Shown piece after piece: positions 42,738 to 51,872 of a stretch of 63,027 nt of DNA. How positions within the stretch are numbered: position 1 is the stretch's first letter; every line of letters starts with the position of its first letter. The notes under the pieces are model-generated. The model was not told the DNA's origin. It made no database searches and saw only the letters and a program-made list of their open reading frames with translations. The DNA is from Chloroflexota bacterium (GTDB taxonomy: Bacteria; Chloroflexota; UBA11872; UBA12225), in the NCBI GenBank assembly GCA_030447525.1, contig JAUJOR010000024.1, forward strand, positions 1 to 63,027. The letters are read 5' to 3'. A program made the translations under genes and the position numbers.

Positions 42738-43436
42738 ATGATCACGATCCGGCCGGCGGAAGCGCGGGGCCACGCCGATCTCGGCTGGCTGAGCAGCTAC
42801 CACACCTTCTCCTTCGCCGACTACTACCATCCAGAGCAGATGGGCTTCCGGTCGCTGCGGGTGATCAACCAGGACCGCGTGCAAGGGGGCTACGGCTTCC
42901 CCCTCCATCCGCACCGGGACATGGAGATCATCTCCTACGTCCTCGAAGGCGCCCTGGAGCACCAGGACAGCATGGGGCACACGGCGGTGCTGCGCCCGGG
43001 CGAGGTGCAGGTGATCACCGCCGGCACGGGCATGGCCCACGGCGAGGTGAACCCCTCGCCGACGGAGCCGGTGCATTTCCTACAGATCTGGATCATGCCC
43101 CAGCGGCAGGGGGTACGGCCGCAGTACAGCCAGCGGGCCTACCCGGAGGCGGAGCGCCGCGGGCGCCTGTGCCTGGTGGCCGCCGCGGATGAACGGGAGG
43201 GGTCGTTGCGCATCCACCAGGACGCAGCCGTCTACGTGACGCTGCTCGAGGACGGCGAGCAAGTCGAGCACCGCCTGGCCCCCGGCCGGCACGCCTGGGT
43301 GCACGTCGCTCGGGGCACCCTGCGGTTGAATGGGCAGCCCCTCAAGGCAGGCGACGGCGCGGCCATCAGCGATGAGCCGTCGATCACCCTCGTCGGCGGG
43401 CCGGGCGCCGAGGCGCTCGTCCTCGACCTGGCCTAA
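42738..43436 (+). CDS. pirin family protein
   Basis: Bicupin of the pirin/YhhW family. HADLGWLSSYHTFSFADYYHPEQMGF is the family start; metal ligands lie in PLHPHRDMEIISYVLEGALEHQDSMG and TAGTGMAHGEVNP (His-x-His, His, Glu). YhhW-type members can dioxygenate quercetin; the native role is unclear, often related to stress. Length 232 is normal. Start ATG 42738 is set by the promoter, since no Shine-Dalgarno site fits between -10 and ATG. Confidence 0.93.
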   Translation: MITIRPAEARGHADLGWLSSYHTFSFADYYHPEQMGFRSLRVINQDRVQGGYGFPLHPHRDMEIISYVLEGALEHQDSMGHTAVLRPGEVQVITAGTGMAHGEVNPSPTEPVHFLQIWIMPQRQGVRPQYSQRAYPEAERRGRLCLVAAADEREGSLRIHQDAAVYVTLLEDGEQVEHRLAPGRHAWVHVARGTLRLNGQPLKAGDGAAISDEPSITLVGGPGAEALVLDLA

Positions 43437-43633
43437 CCCGCCGCGCCCGTCCCCAGGGTAGGCCGCGGGTACCTCCTCTCACAGACCCTGCGCCACATCC
43501 CCCTGGGGGTGACCTACGCCATCTGGTCCGGCCGGGGCACCACGGTGAGGCCGGCGCTGGGCCGGGCCGCTGGGCCGGGCCAGCGGTCGCCGCCGGGGCA
43601 GGGGTCACAGGTAAGCAGCGAGGGGGAGTGTCC

Positions 43634-44446
43634 ATGACGGGCGGAGAGGGTAGCGCCGGGGGACAGGGCCGGGCCGGGGAGCCGGCGGGGCGCAAAGGGG
43701 AGCGCTGGGAGTGGGACGCCGCCACCTACGATCGCGTCTCCAACCCGCACGTGCGTTGGGGCGCCGACGTCCTGGCCCGGCTGGAGCTCCGTGGCGACGA
43801 GCACGTCCTCGACGCCGGCTGTGGCTCGGGCCGGGTGACCGAGGCCCTGGTACAGCGCCTGCCGCAGGGGCGCGTCATGGGTCTCGACCGTTCGCCGCGC
43901 ATGCTGGCCCAGGCCTCCCGGCGCCTGGCACCCTACCGCGACCGAGTAGCGCTCGTCTGCGCCGACCTGGCCCGCCCGCTGCCCCTCGCCGGCACCACCG
44001 CCGTCTTCTCCACGGCCACCTTCCACTGGGTGGCCGACCACGACGCCCTGTTCCGTCACCTCGCCGCCATCCTGCCCCCCGGTGGCCAGCTCGTGGCCCA
44101 GTACGGCGGGGTGGGGAATATCGCCACGGTGCTGGAGGCCCTGCGCCACACGGGCGACGGCTGGACCGGCCCCTGGACCTTCGCCACCCCGGAGGAGACC
44201 CGCCGTCACCTGGAGGCCGGCGGCTTCCGAGACGTAGAAGCCTGGCTGCACCCGGAGCCGACGCCACTGGATGCCGGTGAGCCCTTGGAGACGTACCTGC
44301 GCACTGTCGTCCTAGGGGCGCACCTGGAGCGCCTCCCACCGGCGGAGCAGGCCCCGTTCGTGCGGGCCGTGGCCGCCCGCCTCCCCCGCCCGGAGATCGA
44401 CTACGTGCGGCTGAACGTCGTCGCCCGCCGGGCCCCCTACACCTAA
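43634..44446 (+). CDS. class I SAM-dependent methyltransferase (trans-aconitate methyltransferase-like)
   Basis: 270 residues. WDAATYDRVSNPHVRWGADVLARLELRGDEHVLDAGCGSGRVTEAL holds motif I, VMGLDRSPRMLAQA motif II, FSTATFHWVADHDALFRHLAAILPPGGQLVAQYGG motifs III-IV, a pattern like Tam-type enzymes that methylate small carboxylic acids. The first 20 residues are Gly-rich. ATG 43634 follows GAGGGGGAG; GTG 43628 is also open. Its stop overlaps that of the small convergent gene by three bases. Substrate unknown. Confidence 0.88.
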   Translation: MTGGEGSAGGQGRAGEPAGRKGERWEWDAATYDRVSNPHVRWGADVLARLELRGDEHVLDAGCGSGRVTEALVQRLPQGRVMGLDRSPRMLAQASRRLAPYRDRVALVCADLARPLPLAGTTAVFSTATFHWVADHDALFRHLAAILPPGGQLVAQYGGVGNIATVLEALRHTGDGWTGPWTFATPEETRRHLEAGGFRDVEAWLHPEPTPLDAGEPLETYLRTVVLGAHLERLPPAEQAPFVRAVAARLPRPEIDYVRLNVVARRAPYT

Positions 44447-44742
44447 GCCACAGTGAGACCTACATGGGTGCGCCGGGCCTCGTCTGCGGATCTCACCTCG
44501 GCCCCGCTCCAAGGCTGCAGTCTCACGTCTGCCGCCGCAAGTCTCCAGTCGCCGCCCGCTGACCTGCCCAGACTGGACGACACAGGGGCCGGTCTCGGCG
44601 CCGGTCCATCCAGGACGTCGGCGCGCACCGGCACGGCCCAGCCGACGAGGATACCCGCCAGGGCCCCCAGCAGGGCCTTTGCCAGCAGGGGGCCGAGGCG
44701 CCGGCGTTCCGGCCCCTCCCGTCTCTCAGCTTGCACCATCAT
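44443..44742 (-). CDS. hypothetical small secreted or membrane protein
   Basis: 99 residues with a basic N-terminus (RREGPERRRLGPLLAK) and a hydrophobic stretch (ALLGALAGILVGWAVPV) that looks like a signal peptide or anchor, then a polar remainder without known motifs. ATG at 44742 is preceded by AAGGAGTGAGAG. Not recognised. The plausible signal and ribosome site are the only support. Confidence 0.4.
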   Translation of the reverse strand: MMVQAERREGPERRRLGPLLAKALLGALAGILVGWAVPVRADVLDGPAPRPAPVSSSLGRSAGGDWRLAAADVRLQPWSGAEVRSADEARRTHVGLTVA

Positions 44743-44932
44743 GCCTGTCTCTCACTCCTTGAAACGGGGACGGCGGGGCATTTGGTGACAAGCGAGGCGT
44801 TGCCTCAGCCTCCCTGCGCGATGTGCTCCCTGGGCGGAGCCAAGGCGGCTACCCTGAGCGGAGCGAAGGGACGACCAGACGAGGGGAGTCTGGGCGCCGG
44901 CCGCGTCTGGGAGAGACCAAACGCGACGGGCA

Positions 44933-44986
44933 CGACAACGGACCCACCATGGACCTATGGAGAGGTCCTTGGCGGGTCCGTTGTCG
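44933..44986. repeat. long perfect hairpin with 13-bp stem beside the insertion sequence
   Basis: CGACAACGGACCC (44933-44945) pairs with GGGTCCGTTGTCG (44974-44986); inside, GGACCT pairs with AGGTCC. It lies 31 bases outside the left end of the IS element. No T-tract follows on the plus strand. It may be a bidirectional terminator or a remnant of the structure the element targeted. Just upstream, CCTGAGCGGAGCGAAGG (44853-44869) is a small REP-like palindrome. Confidence 0.6.
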
Positions 44987-45017
44987 CTACATTAGGGGAG
45001 CGCTGCTCCAAGGAGCA

Positions 45018-46723
45018 CCCGGGGGCCTGTTGCCAAAGTCGGGTATGGTGGTCAGGAGGAGCACGGTGCGGGGTACGCGCGCCCCGTGCACGCGACGGGA
45101 ACGGCCGCTGGGCCGGGACCGGAGGCTCGAACCGGGGACAGGCCCGCTTGAGAAGGGGGGAGGGGCCCAACGCCGCACCCCCATGGCCGGGCTGGGGCGC
45201 GCCGTTGGGCCAGCTTCTTGACGTCGTACGCGATGGCGGCGCCCAGCGCCTGGATCAGCACCTTGTCTCGCCCCCGACACTGCGCCCGCCGCAGCCCGTG
45301 ACGGTCCTTCAGTTCGGCGTTGGCCGTCTCGACCCAGTACGCGCGCGCGGCGCCGGCTGCGCTTGGCGGGTGGCGTGCGGAGATAGGCGACGACTCGGTC
45401 GCGCAGTCCCCCATCGTCCGGGCGCACGAGGGTGCGGGCGGCCGCCAGGCGCAGCACTGCGCCTTGACCGGGCACGCCCCGCAGACCTTCGGCCGCCCGC
45501 GGTAGATCAGGCCACCGGCCGCCCCGGCAGTGCGCGAGGAGCCCTGGCGGGTGAGGAGCCTGCCCGGTGGGACACCGATAGCGATTAGCGATCGGCGGCG
45601 AACTCGTACACGAAGCGGTCGGCAGAGTAGTCACCCCGGTCGCTCATGGTGCTGTGGGGCGGGATGCTCGCCCGGATGCCCTGCTGCTCCAGCGCCACGT
45701 AGTTGGCGTAGGTCCCGTACTTGGTATCCGCCACCACTTCGGCCACCGTACGCCCGGTCGTGCCTCGATGCTCCTTGAGCAGCCGGTCCAGCAGGTGCTC
45801 GTCGGCAACCTCGCCCGGGTCACGTCCAGCGCGGTGATGAGACGCGCCCGCCCGCCGTCCACGCCGACGTGCGCCTTGTAATAGAAGGCGTAGGGGACCT
45901 CGCGCTTGACCAGCCCCGCGTCGGGATCGGTGCGACTGGTCACCAAGGCGTTCACCGGCCCCTGGTCCCCGTTGGGCACGTCCTCCGGACCGGCCACGTG
46001 CAGCGACGGGCGCGCGCGCCGCGCCCGCCGTGAGGCCACCGGCCGAGTCCGGCGCCGGCTGCTCCCCCTCGCCGGGAGGGGCCGCTGGCGGCGTGGGATC
46101 GGAGACGGGATTCTCCTGCCACACCGTCGCGACGTACCCGGCGCGCTCGGCAGGCTGAGTGAGCAGCGCCCGCGCGCCGGCCGACCCAAGACTGGCATTG
46201 GCCTTGACCAGCGTGCTGTCCACGTAGAGGACGTCGCCCCGCACCAGGCCGGCCCGCTCGCACTGCGCACCACCTCGGTGGCCGCCTGGTACACGGGCAG
46301 GCCGAAGCGCGCCCGCGCCTTGGACAGCATCGAGTGGTCCGGCGGCGTCTCGTCGAGGTCGTACCCCAAGAACCAGCGGAAGGCCAGGTGCAGGCGCGCC
46401 TCCTCGGCCAGCCGCCGCTCCGACGTGATGCCGTAGAGGTACCCGAGCAGCATCAGCTTGAACAGCACCACCGGATCGACCCCCGGCCGGCCGGTGTGGC
46501 TGTAGAACCGCGCCGTCAGCCGCCGCACAAAGCTGAGGTCGAGCGCGCGCCCCGATGCGCGCAGCAAGTGGTCGCTCGGGACCTGCGCTTCTAGCGAGAA
46601 CTCGTAGAAGCGCTTCGGCGTGAATTCCTTACGGCCCAACATCGTGCCCCACCTCGAACAGGGAGCCACCATCCTACTCAGACCTCGGCCGGTCCGGCCA
46701 GAGTTTGGCAACAGGCCCCCGGG
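45018..46723 (-). mobile_element. IS1182-family insertion sequence, inactive
   Basis: The ends are perfect 20-bp inverted repeats: CCCGGGGGCCTGTTGCCAAA at 45018-45037 and its complement at 46704-46723, with partial match continuing inward. Length about 1.7 kb and the encoded transposase fit IS1182. The outermost CCC/GGG may belong to the target. No clear direct target repeat is seen. It inserted 6 bases beyond the stop of the GYD gene. Confidence 0.9.
45187..46642 (-). pseudogene. IS1182-family transposase, multiply frameshifted
   Basis: The start is intact (MLGRKEFTPKRFYEF, then VPSDHLLR, YSHTGRPGVDPVVLFKLMLLGYLYGI, SERRLAEEARLHLAFRWFLGYDLDETPPDHSMLSKARARFG). Later pieces sit in different frames: DVLYVDSTLVKANASLGS in one, ALVTSRTDPDAGLVKREVPYAFYYKAHVGVDGG in the first again, then VADTKYGTYANYVALEQQGI back in the second, and VETANAELKDRHGLRRAQCRGRDKV in a third. 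At least four frame changes are needed, so it cannot make active transposase. Confidence 0.9.
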
Positions 46724-46729
46724 ACTCGC

Positions 46730-47203
46730 TTAGCTGCGCTCGGGCGTCCACGAGGGGGGATCGCTCGCGTCCATAGACTCCATGGAGGCCGTGGTCACGG
46801 CGTCCCCCTCGGTGCGCCGGGCCTCGTGCGCCGTCGCCACCGCTCGCGTCTGGTCCTCCGTGGCCGCATGCCCCTCGGGGGTCGTCGGTGGCCGGTACTC
46901 CAGGCCCCCGGCCAGGCGCAGGGCCGCCACAGTGTCCTCCACCGGCAGGAGCACCGTGGTCTTGAACGCCCGGTAGTGTCCGGCCGCTTTCGCGGCCACC
47001 GCCACGGCCGCCGCGTGGACGTGGTCGGGGAGCTCGGCCAGGATCACCCCGTCATACTCCCCGAAGGCGTAGTAGGCCGCCAGCGTCTGGCCCCCCAGCG
47101 TCTCGATCAGCGCCCGCACGGCGTCAAACCGGTTGGTCGGCTGCTGGCTCAGCGCCCGCCACGCCTCCGGCGTATAAGCGAACTGCAGCATGTAGTGTGG
47201 CAT
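46730..47203 (-). CDS. GYD domain protein
   Basis: MPHYMLQFAYTPEAWRALSQQPTNRFDAVRALIETLGGQTLAAYYAFGEYDGVILAELPDHVHAAAVAVAA is the GYD domain (named for G-x-Y-D, here GEYDG), a small alpha/beta dimeric domain of unknown role. About 50 extra residues at the C-terminus are polar and unconserved. ATG 47203 follows AAGGAGGACGGGACG. The IS element starts 6 bases past its stop and may have removed its natural 3' end. Confidence 0.88.
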   Translation of the reverse strand: MPHYMLQFAYTPEAWRALSQQPTNRFDAVRALIETLGGQTLAAYYAFGEYDGVILAELPDHVHAAAVAVAAKAAGHYRAFKTTVLLPVEDTVAALRLAGGLEYRPPTTPEGHAATEDQTRAVATAHEARRTEGDAVTTASMESMDASDPPSWTPERS

Positions 47204-47361
47204 CGTCCCGTCCTCCTTACCAGCCGGCAGCGCGCATGCAACGACCGGCAACTCCCCCTGGCTTGTGTCAGGGTCATTCATCTCAGCAATCGCCCCGCTG
47301 AGCGTCCGGCGTCAGCGCCGGACGGCGGGCTCACCCCAAGTCGCCATGGGCTCAGCCGGGC

Positions 47362-48204
47362 TTACCAGGGATCGACCCCCAGGAGGCGCCGCCCTAAGGG
47401 GGTCATCGCCCCCAGCTGCTCGGGGCTCCAGCGTCCCGGCTCGGCCGGCTGCTGGGGGGAGTGCGGGTGGTCGGCCCGGGTAAAGCGGGTGAACTGGGCG
47501 ACGCGGGCGGTTGGCAGGCGGTTGTGCGAGGCGGCGTGGGGCATGAGGTGGTGGAGCAGGGCGAAGTCACCGGCCTCACCGGTGACCTCCACCGTCTCCA
47601 GCCCCTCCAGCCTTTTCCAGTTGTTGTAGAGCTGCCGGCCACTCAGTCCGCCCCCGTGGGCACGCACCGTCTCTTCTACCCACCGGTGGCCCCCGGGCAT
47701 GACGTGGATACCGCCACCGGTAGGGGCAACGTCGGTAAAGTAGTAGCAGCCACCGACTTGAACTTCCTCCAGGGTGAAGAGGAACGCCGTGTCGGCGGGG
47801 ACGGTGCAGTCCAGGTGGGGCGTCTGGCTGAGGATGGAGGCGCCGGCCCCCTTGCCGGAGTCGTTGCGCATAGTGATCCCCAGCGAGGCGTCAAAGGCCC
47901 GCAGGCGGTGGTCCCCCAGGAGCTGCACGGCGGCGCTGTAGAGGCGCTCGTTGGAGAGCAGGGAGAGCAGCTCCGGGGTCTCGAAGCTTTGCTTGCCGTC
48001 CTCGCGCATCGGCTTGATGCGCCCGGCGTTGGCATGCCAGTGGGGCGGGATGGTCAGGTCTCGGGGCACCATGTCCAGGATCAGGTGGCGGTAGCGCTGG
48101 GCCTCTTCCCGGCTCAGCACCCCCTTCACCAGGACGTAGCCTTGCTCCTGGAAGTGGGCGATCTCTTCATCGCTGAGCACGCGCTCGATCGACGGTGCAA
48201 CCAT
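47362..48204 (-). CDS. phytanoyl-CoA dioxygenase family protein
   Basis: Fe(II)/2-oxoglutarate oxygenase of 280 residues. LSDEEIAHFQEQGYVLVKGVLSREEAQRYR is the usual N-terminus; metal ligands His and Asp are in TPHLDCT near residue 135 and the distal His in LLHHLMPHAASHN near 222, followed by Arg. Family members hydroxylate acyl-CoAs, ectoine, mitomycin-type or other small molecules; the substrate here cannot be told. ATG at 48204 follows AGGAGAG. It is divergent from the ABC ATPase gene. Confidence 0.9.
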   Translation of the reverse strand: MVAPSIERVLSDEEIAHFQEQGYVLVKGVLSREEAQRYRHLILDMVPRDLTIPPHWHANAGRIKPMREDGKQSFETPELLSLLSNERLYSAAVQLLGDHRLRAFDASLGITMRNDSGKGAGASILSQTPHLDCTVPADTAFLFTLEEVQVGGCYYFTDVAPTGGGIHVMPGGHRWVEETVRAHGGGLSGRQLYNNWKRLEGLETVEVTGEAGDFALLHHLMPHAASHNRLPTARVAQFTRFTRADHPHSPQQPAEPGRWSPEQLGAMTPLGRRLLGVDPW

Positions 48205-48573
48205 CGGGCGTCTCCTCTCTCCTACCGCGGCCGGCCACGGGAACGCTACGAGGGATCCCACGAGGGATCGCCGGCTGGGATTATGCCTCGTGGGGCAGGC
48301 ACAGGGCGTCTCGCGGCTTGCCACCAGCCTTCCCTGGGGCCCGGCGGCGGCGCAACGAAGTGGTTGGTGGGTGCCGCCACCGGTATGCTACACACGTCTG
48401 CTGGCGGAGACGCCCCGGCGGGCGAGAGCGGCGAGCCCATGGGGGTGGAGCCGGTCCCGCGCCGGGTAATTGCCCGTGTGCCTGGACGCGGGGCCAGGGG
48501 CGTGCCGGCCAGGGGCGTGCCGGCCAGGGGCGTGCCGGCCAGGGGCGGGGCGTAGGGATCATCAAGGGACGTG
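48205..48573. other. divergent intergenic region with 15-bp repeat array
   Basis: Between two divergent genes. GGCCAGGGGCGTGCC is repeated at 48492, 48507 and 48522 with a partial copy at 48537, ending 25 bases before the ABC ATPase start. TATGCT at 48384-48389 is a weak -10. CGAGGGATCCCACGAGGGATC near 48248 is a two-copy repeat. No gene seen. Confidence 0.5.
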
Positions 48574-49701
48574 ATGAGCACCGATCCAGGCAGGGGAGAG
48601 GGGGCACCCCGGCGCGGGGCTACGGTGGAGTTCCGCAATGTGTCCGCGCGCTTCGCCAGGGCCGGCGGGCGGCAGGGGGCGGCCGGGGCGGGGGGGGTGA
48701 TGGCCGCGGTGGACAACCTCTCCCTGAGCGTTGCCCCGGGTGAGGTGTGCATCCTCGTCGGCCCCAGCGGCTGCGGCAAGACGACGACCCTCAAGATGGT
48801 CAATCGCCTGGTCGACCCGTCGGCCGGCCAGATCTTGATCGACGGCGAGGACATCGCCGGGGTCGATCCGGTGGCGCTGCGCCGGCGCATCGGGTACGTC
48901 ATCCAACAGATCGGGCTCTTCCCCCACCGCACCATCGCCGAGAACGTGGCCACGGTCCCGCGCCTGCTGCGGTGGGACGAGGGCCGCATTCGGGGGCGGG
49001 TGGACGAGCTGCTCACCCTGATTGGGCTCGATCCCGGTCGAGTGCGGGATCGCTACCCGGGGCAGCTCTCGGGGGGCGAGCGCCAGCGCGTCGGCGTCGC
49101 CCGGGCCATGGCCGCCGAGCCCCCCTTGATGCTGATGGACGAGCCGTTCGGCGCCGTCGACCCTATCGTCCGCGCCCGCCTGCAGGACGAGTTCCTGCGC
49201 CTGCAGCGGACACAAGGGACGACCGTCCTCTTCGTCACCCACGACATCGACGAAGCGATCAAGATGGGGACACGCATCGCCGTGATGCAGCAAGGGGGCA
49301 GGCTGGCCCAGTACAGCCCGCCAGATGAGCTGCTTAGCCACCCGGCGAGTGACTACGTCGCCCGTTTTGTGGGCGCCGACCGGGCCCTCAAGCGCCTCTC
49401 GCTCTTGACCGTGGGTGATCTGCCGTTCGAAAGGGGCGGGGCGCCGGCCGAGGCGAGGCTACCGGAGCTGACCCTTTCCACCACGGTGCGCGACGCCCTG
49501 GCCGCCATATTGGCCTCGCCGGCCCAGGCCGGGGTGGTGACGAATGGCGCCGGCGAGTACCTGGGCACGGTTACGCTGGCCACCGTCGCCCGTGCCGCTC
49601 GAGAGGGGCAGGGCCGGAACGGACGCCTTCCTGAGGGCGGCGCCTCGCACGGGCGTACCGGAGGGCCGGCGCCGCCCCCTAGTCCCCTGGGGACCTACTG
49701 A
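48574..49701 (+). CDS. osmoprotectant/glycine-betaine-type ABC transporter ATP-binding protein
   Basis: 375 residues. Walker A GPSGCGKTT, a QQIGLFPHRTIAENV Q-loop typical of the OpuCA/ProV branch, signature LSGGERQR, Walker B LMLMDEPFGAVD and switch His in THDIDEA are intact. The C-terminal part after 270 holds one CBS-like motif (TTVRDALAAILASPAQAGVVTNGAGEYLGTVTLATV) instead of the usual two, then a low-complexity tail. No permease or binding protein is adjacent, so it is an orphan here. ATG 48574 follows AAGGGA. Import of quaternary amines is inferred from family only. Confidence 0.9.
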   Translation: MSTDPGRGEGAPRRGATVEFRNVSARFARAGGRQGAAGAGGVMAAVDNLSLSVAPGEVCILVGPSGCGKTTTLKMVNRLVDPSAGQILIDGEDIAGVDPVALRRRIGYVIQQIGLFPHRTIAENVATVPRLLRWDEGRIRGRVDELLTLIGLDPGRVRDRYPGQLSGGERQRVGVARAMAAEPPLMLMDEPFGAVDPIVRARLQDEFLRLQRTQGTTVLFVTHDIDEAIKMGTRIAVMQQGGRLAQYSPPDELLSHPASDYVARFVGADRALKRLSLLTVGDLPFERGGAPAEARLPELTLSTTVRDALAAILASPAQAGVVTNGAGEYLGTVTLATVARAAREGQGRNGRLPEGGASHGRTGGPAPPPSPLGTY

Positions 49702-49850
49702 TCGTTTCGTTTCGTTGCCTGGCTCGCGAAACACGCCCCAGGCGGCAGCAGCTCCCGCAGGTGCAGTGATCTGCGCAGCGGCCGGTAGCCTCTCGGAGCG
49801 CTCACCCCCTCTTCGGTATCATCCTCTTCAGGAGAGGGGAGCCAAGGGAG

Positions 49851-51872
49851 ATGATGCGCGGCGGGGGCGGGACGTGGCCCGGCGGCAGCTATAGCGGCGG
49901 CGCTACTGGCCCCGGAAGCGCCTTTGGGCGCTCCGGCTCCTCCACCATAGGGAGTGCCGAGGGGGGTACGGCCAAGGATCTGTGGCGGGCGCTCCAGTTT
50001 CTGCGGAGCCAGCTGCGCTGGGTGGTGGGATCGTACGCCGCGTGGATCGTAGCCAACCTCCTGGACCTGGCCATCCCATTGCAAATCCGATGGGCCATCG
50101 ACAGCGGGATCGGCGGCAACAACCCCCAGGTGCTGACTTACGCCGTGCTGGCGGTGCTGGGGCTCTACGTCGGCAAGTCGGCCATCAACTGGATCTACAT
50201 CTGGGGCTTCCACGCCTATGAGGCGGAGGCGGCGCGGGACTTGCGCAACGCCGTGTACCGCGGTCTGCAGCGCCTCTCCTTCGGCTACCTCGACCGCTCG
50301 GACACGGGGCAGCTGATCGCCCGCGCCACCTCCGACGTCGAGGCGGTGCAGAACTTTATGGGCCACGGCTCTACCGGCCTGGTCAGCTCCATTGGGACGT
50401 ACGTCATCACCCTCGCGGTGGCCTTTGCCGTCTCCTGGCAGCTGACCCTGCTGGCCCTCTTGACGGTGCCCCTGCTCTTGTGGGCCGGCTACAGCTATGG
50501 TCGGGTTTCCGGCCCCCTCTTCGCCCGCGTGCAGCAGCAGTCCGGAACGCTGACCGGGCTGCTGCAGGAGAACATCTCCGGCGTGCGGGTGGTCAAGGCC
50601 TTTACCCAGGAAGACCACGAGATCGAAAGGTACACCCGCGGGGCCGACGAGCTGCGGGCCCGCTCGCTGACCCTGGCCCGCACCCTGGCGTCGCGCAACC
50701 CGTTGCTTGTCTGCCTCTCCGGCCTGGGGGCCATCTTCGTCATCGTCGCCGGCGGGTACCTGGTCACCGCCGGGGCGATCACCATCGGCACGCTGGTGGC
50801 CTTCCAGTACTACCTGAACAAGCTGTACGGCCCGACACGACGCATTGGCTTCCTGGTCAGCCAGTTCTCGCGGGCGACGGCCTCGGCCCACCGCATCTTC
50901 GAGATGCTGGACACCGTCCCCGAAGTGCGCGACCGCCCCGGGGCCATCACTCTGACCGAGGTACGTGGCGAGGTGGTATTCGAGGACGTGGGCTTCGAGT
51001 TCCGACCCGGCCAGCCGGTGCTGAAGGGCATCTCCCTCACGGCCAAGCCGGGGCAGGTGATCGCCCTCGTCGGTGGCACGGGCTCGGGGAAGAGCGCCCT
51101 TACCGGCCTGCTCCCCCGCTTCTATGACGCCACCGCCGGCCGGGTGCTGGTAGACGGTCACGACGTGCGAGACGTCACCCAGTCCAGCCTGCGCCGGCAC
51201 ATCGCCATCGTTCCCCAAGACTCCTTTCTGTTCAGCCGCAGCGTGCGGGAGAACATCCAGCTCGGCAAGCCGGACTCCGCGGTCAGCCTGGTGGAGTTCG
51301 CCGCCGAGCGGGCCCAGGCGCACCGCTTCATCCAGCGCCTCCCGGAGGGCTACGAGACCACCGTCGGGGACCGCGGGGTCACCCTCTCTGGGGGGCAACG
51401 CCAGCGCACCGCCCTCGCCCGGGCCATCCTGGTAGAGCCGACGATCCTGATCCTGGACGACGCCACCAGCAGCGTAGACATGGAGACAGAGCGCTTGATC
51501 GAGCAGGCCCTGCAGGAGATCATGCGCGGGCGTACCACCTTCGTCATCGCCCACCGCCTCTCCACCGTCAAGCGGGCCGACGAGGTCCTGGTGCTGGAGA
51601 AGGGGGAGATCGTGGAGCGCGGGACTCACGAGGCGCTGATCGCCCGCCAGGGCCCCTACCGGCGCATCTACGACGTCCAGATGCGCGACCAGGAGGAGTT
51701 CATCGCCGCCCGCAACGGTGCGGAGCGCCGCCGTGCTCCATCCTCCGCCCTGAGTTCCCAGGCGCTGGCCACGAGCCACGAGGCTCCCGCCGGGCGGCGT
51801 CCTACGCCGAACGGAGGACGATGGGGCACCCAGGGGAGCGCCCAGGGCGTGACGCAGGAGGTCCGGCCATGA
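49851..51872 (+). CDS. ABC exporter half-transporter, degenerate-site subunit
   Basis: Six transmembrane segments (about 60-340) precede the nucleotide-binding domain. Walker A GGTGSGKS near 409, LSGGQRQR near 512, then ILILDDATSSVD: the catalytic Glu after Walker B is Asp. In heterodimeric exporters such as TM287/288 and BmrCD exactly one subunit carries this change. The gene overlaps the next one by ATGA, so the two form an obligate pair that probably exports lipid or drug-like molecules. The first 40 residues and last 45 are low complexity. ATG 49851 follows AAGGGAG. Confidence 0.93.
   Translation: MMRGGGGTWPGGSYSGGATGPGSAFGRSGSSTIGSAEGGTAKDLWRALQFLRSQLRWVVGSYAAWIVANLLDLAIPLQIRWAIDSGIGGNNPQVLTYAVLAVLGLYVGKSAINWIYIWGFHAYEAEAARDLRNAVYRGLQRLSFGYLDRSDTGQLIARATSDVEAVQNFMGHGSTGLVSSIGTYVITLAVAFAVSWQLTLLALLTVPLLLWAGYSYGRVSGPLFARVQQQSGTLTGLLQENISGVRVVKAFTQEDHEIERYTRGADELRARSLTLARTLASRNPLLVCLSGLGAIFVIVAGGYLVTAGAITIGTLVAFQYYLNKLYGPTRRIGFLVSQFSRATASAHRIFEMLDTVPEVRDRPGAITLTEVRGEVVFEDVGFEFRPGQPVLKGISLTAKPGQVIALVGGTGSGKSALTGLLPRFYDATAGRVLVDGHDVRDVTQSSLRRHIAIVPQDSFLFSRSVRENIQLGKPDSAVSLVEFAAERAQAHRFIQRLPEGYETTVGDRGVTLSGGQRQRTALARAILVEPTILILDDATSSVDMETERLIEQALQEIMRGRTTFVIAHRLSTVKRADEVLVLEKGEIVERGTHEALIARQGPYRRIYDVQMRDQEEFIAARNGAERRRAPSSALSSQALATSHEAPAGRRPTPNGGRWGTQGSAQGVTQEVRP

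Noticed and set aside
45118..45145. tRNA 3' part (GGTTCGAG on the minus strand)
   Set aside because: Flanking bases do not form a T-stem or acceptor stem, and it lies inside the IS element.
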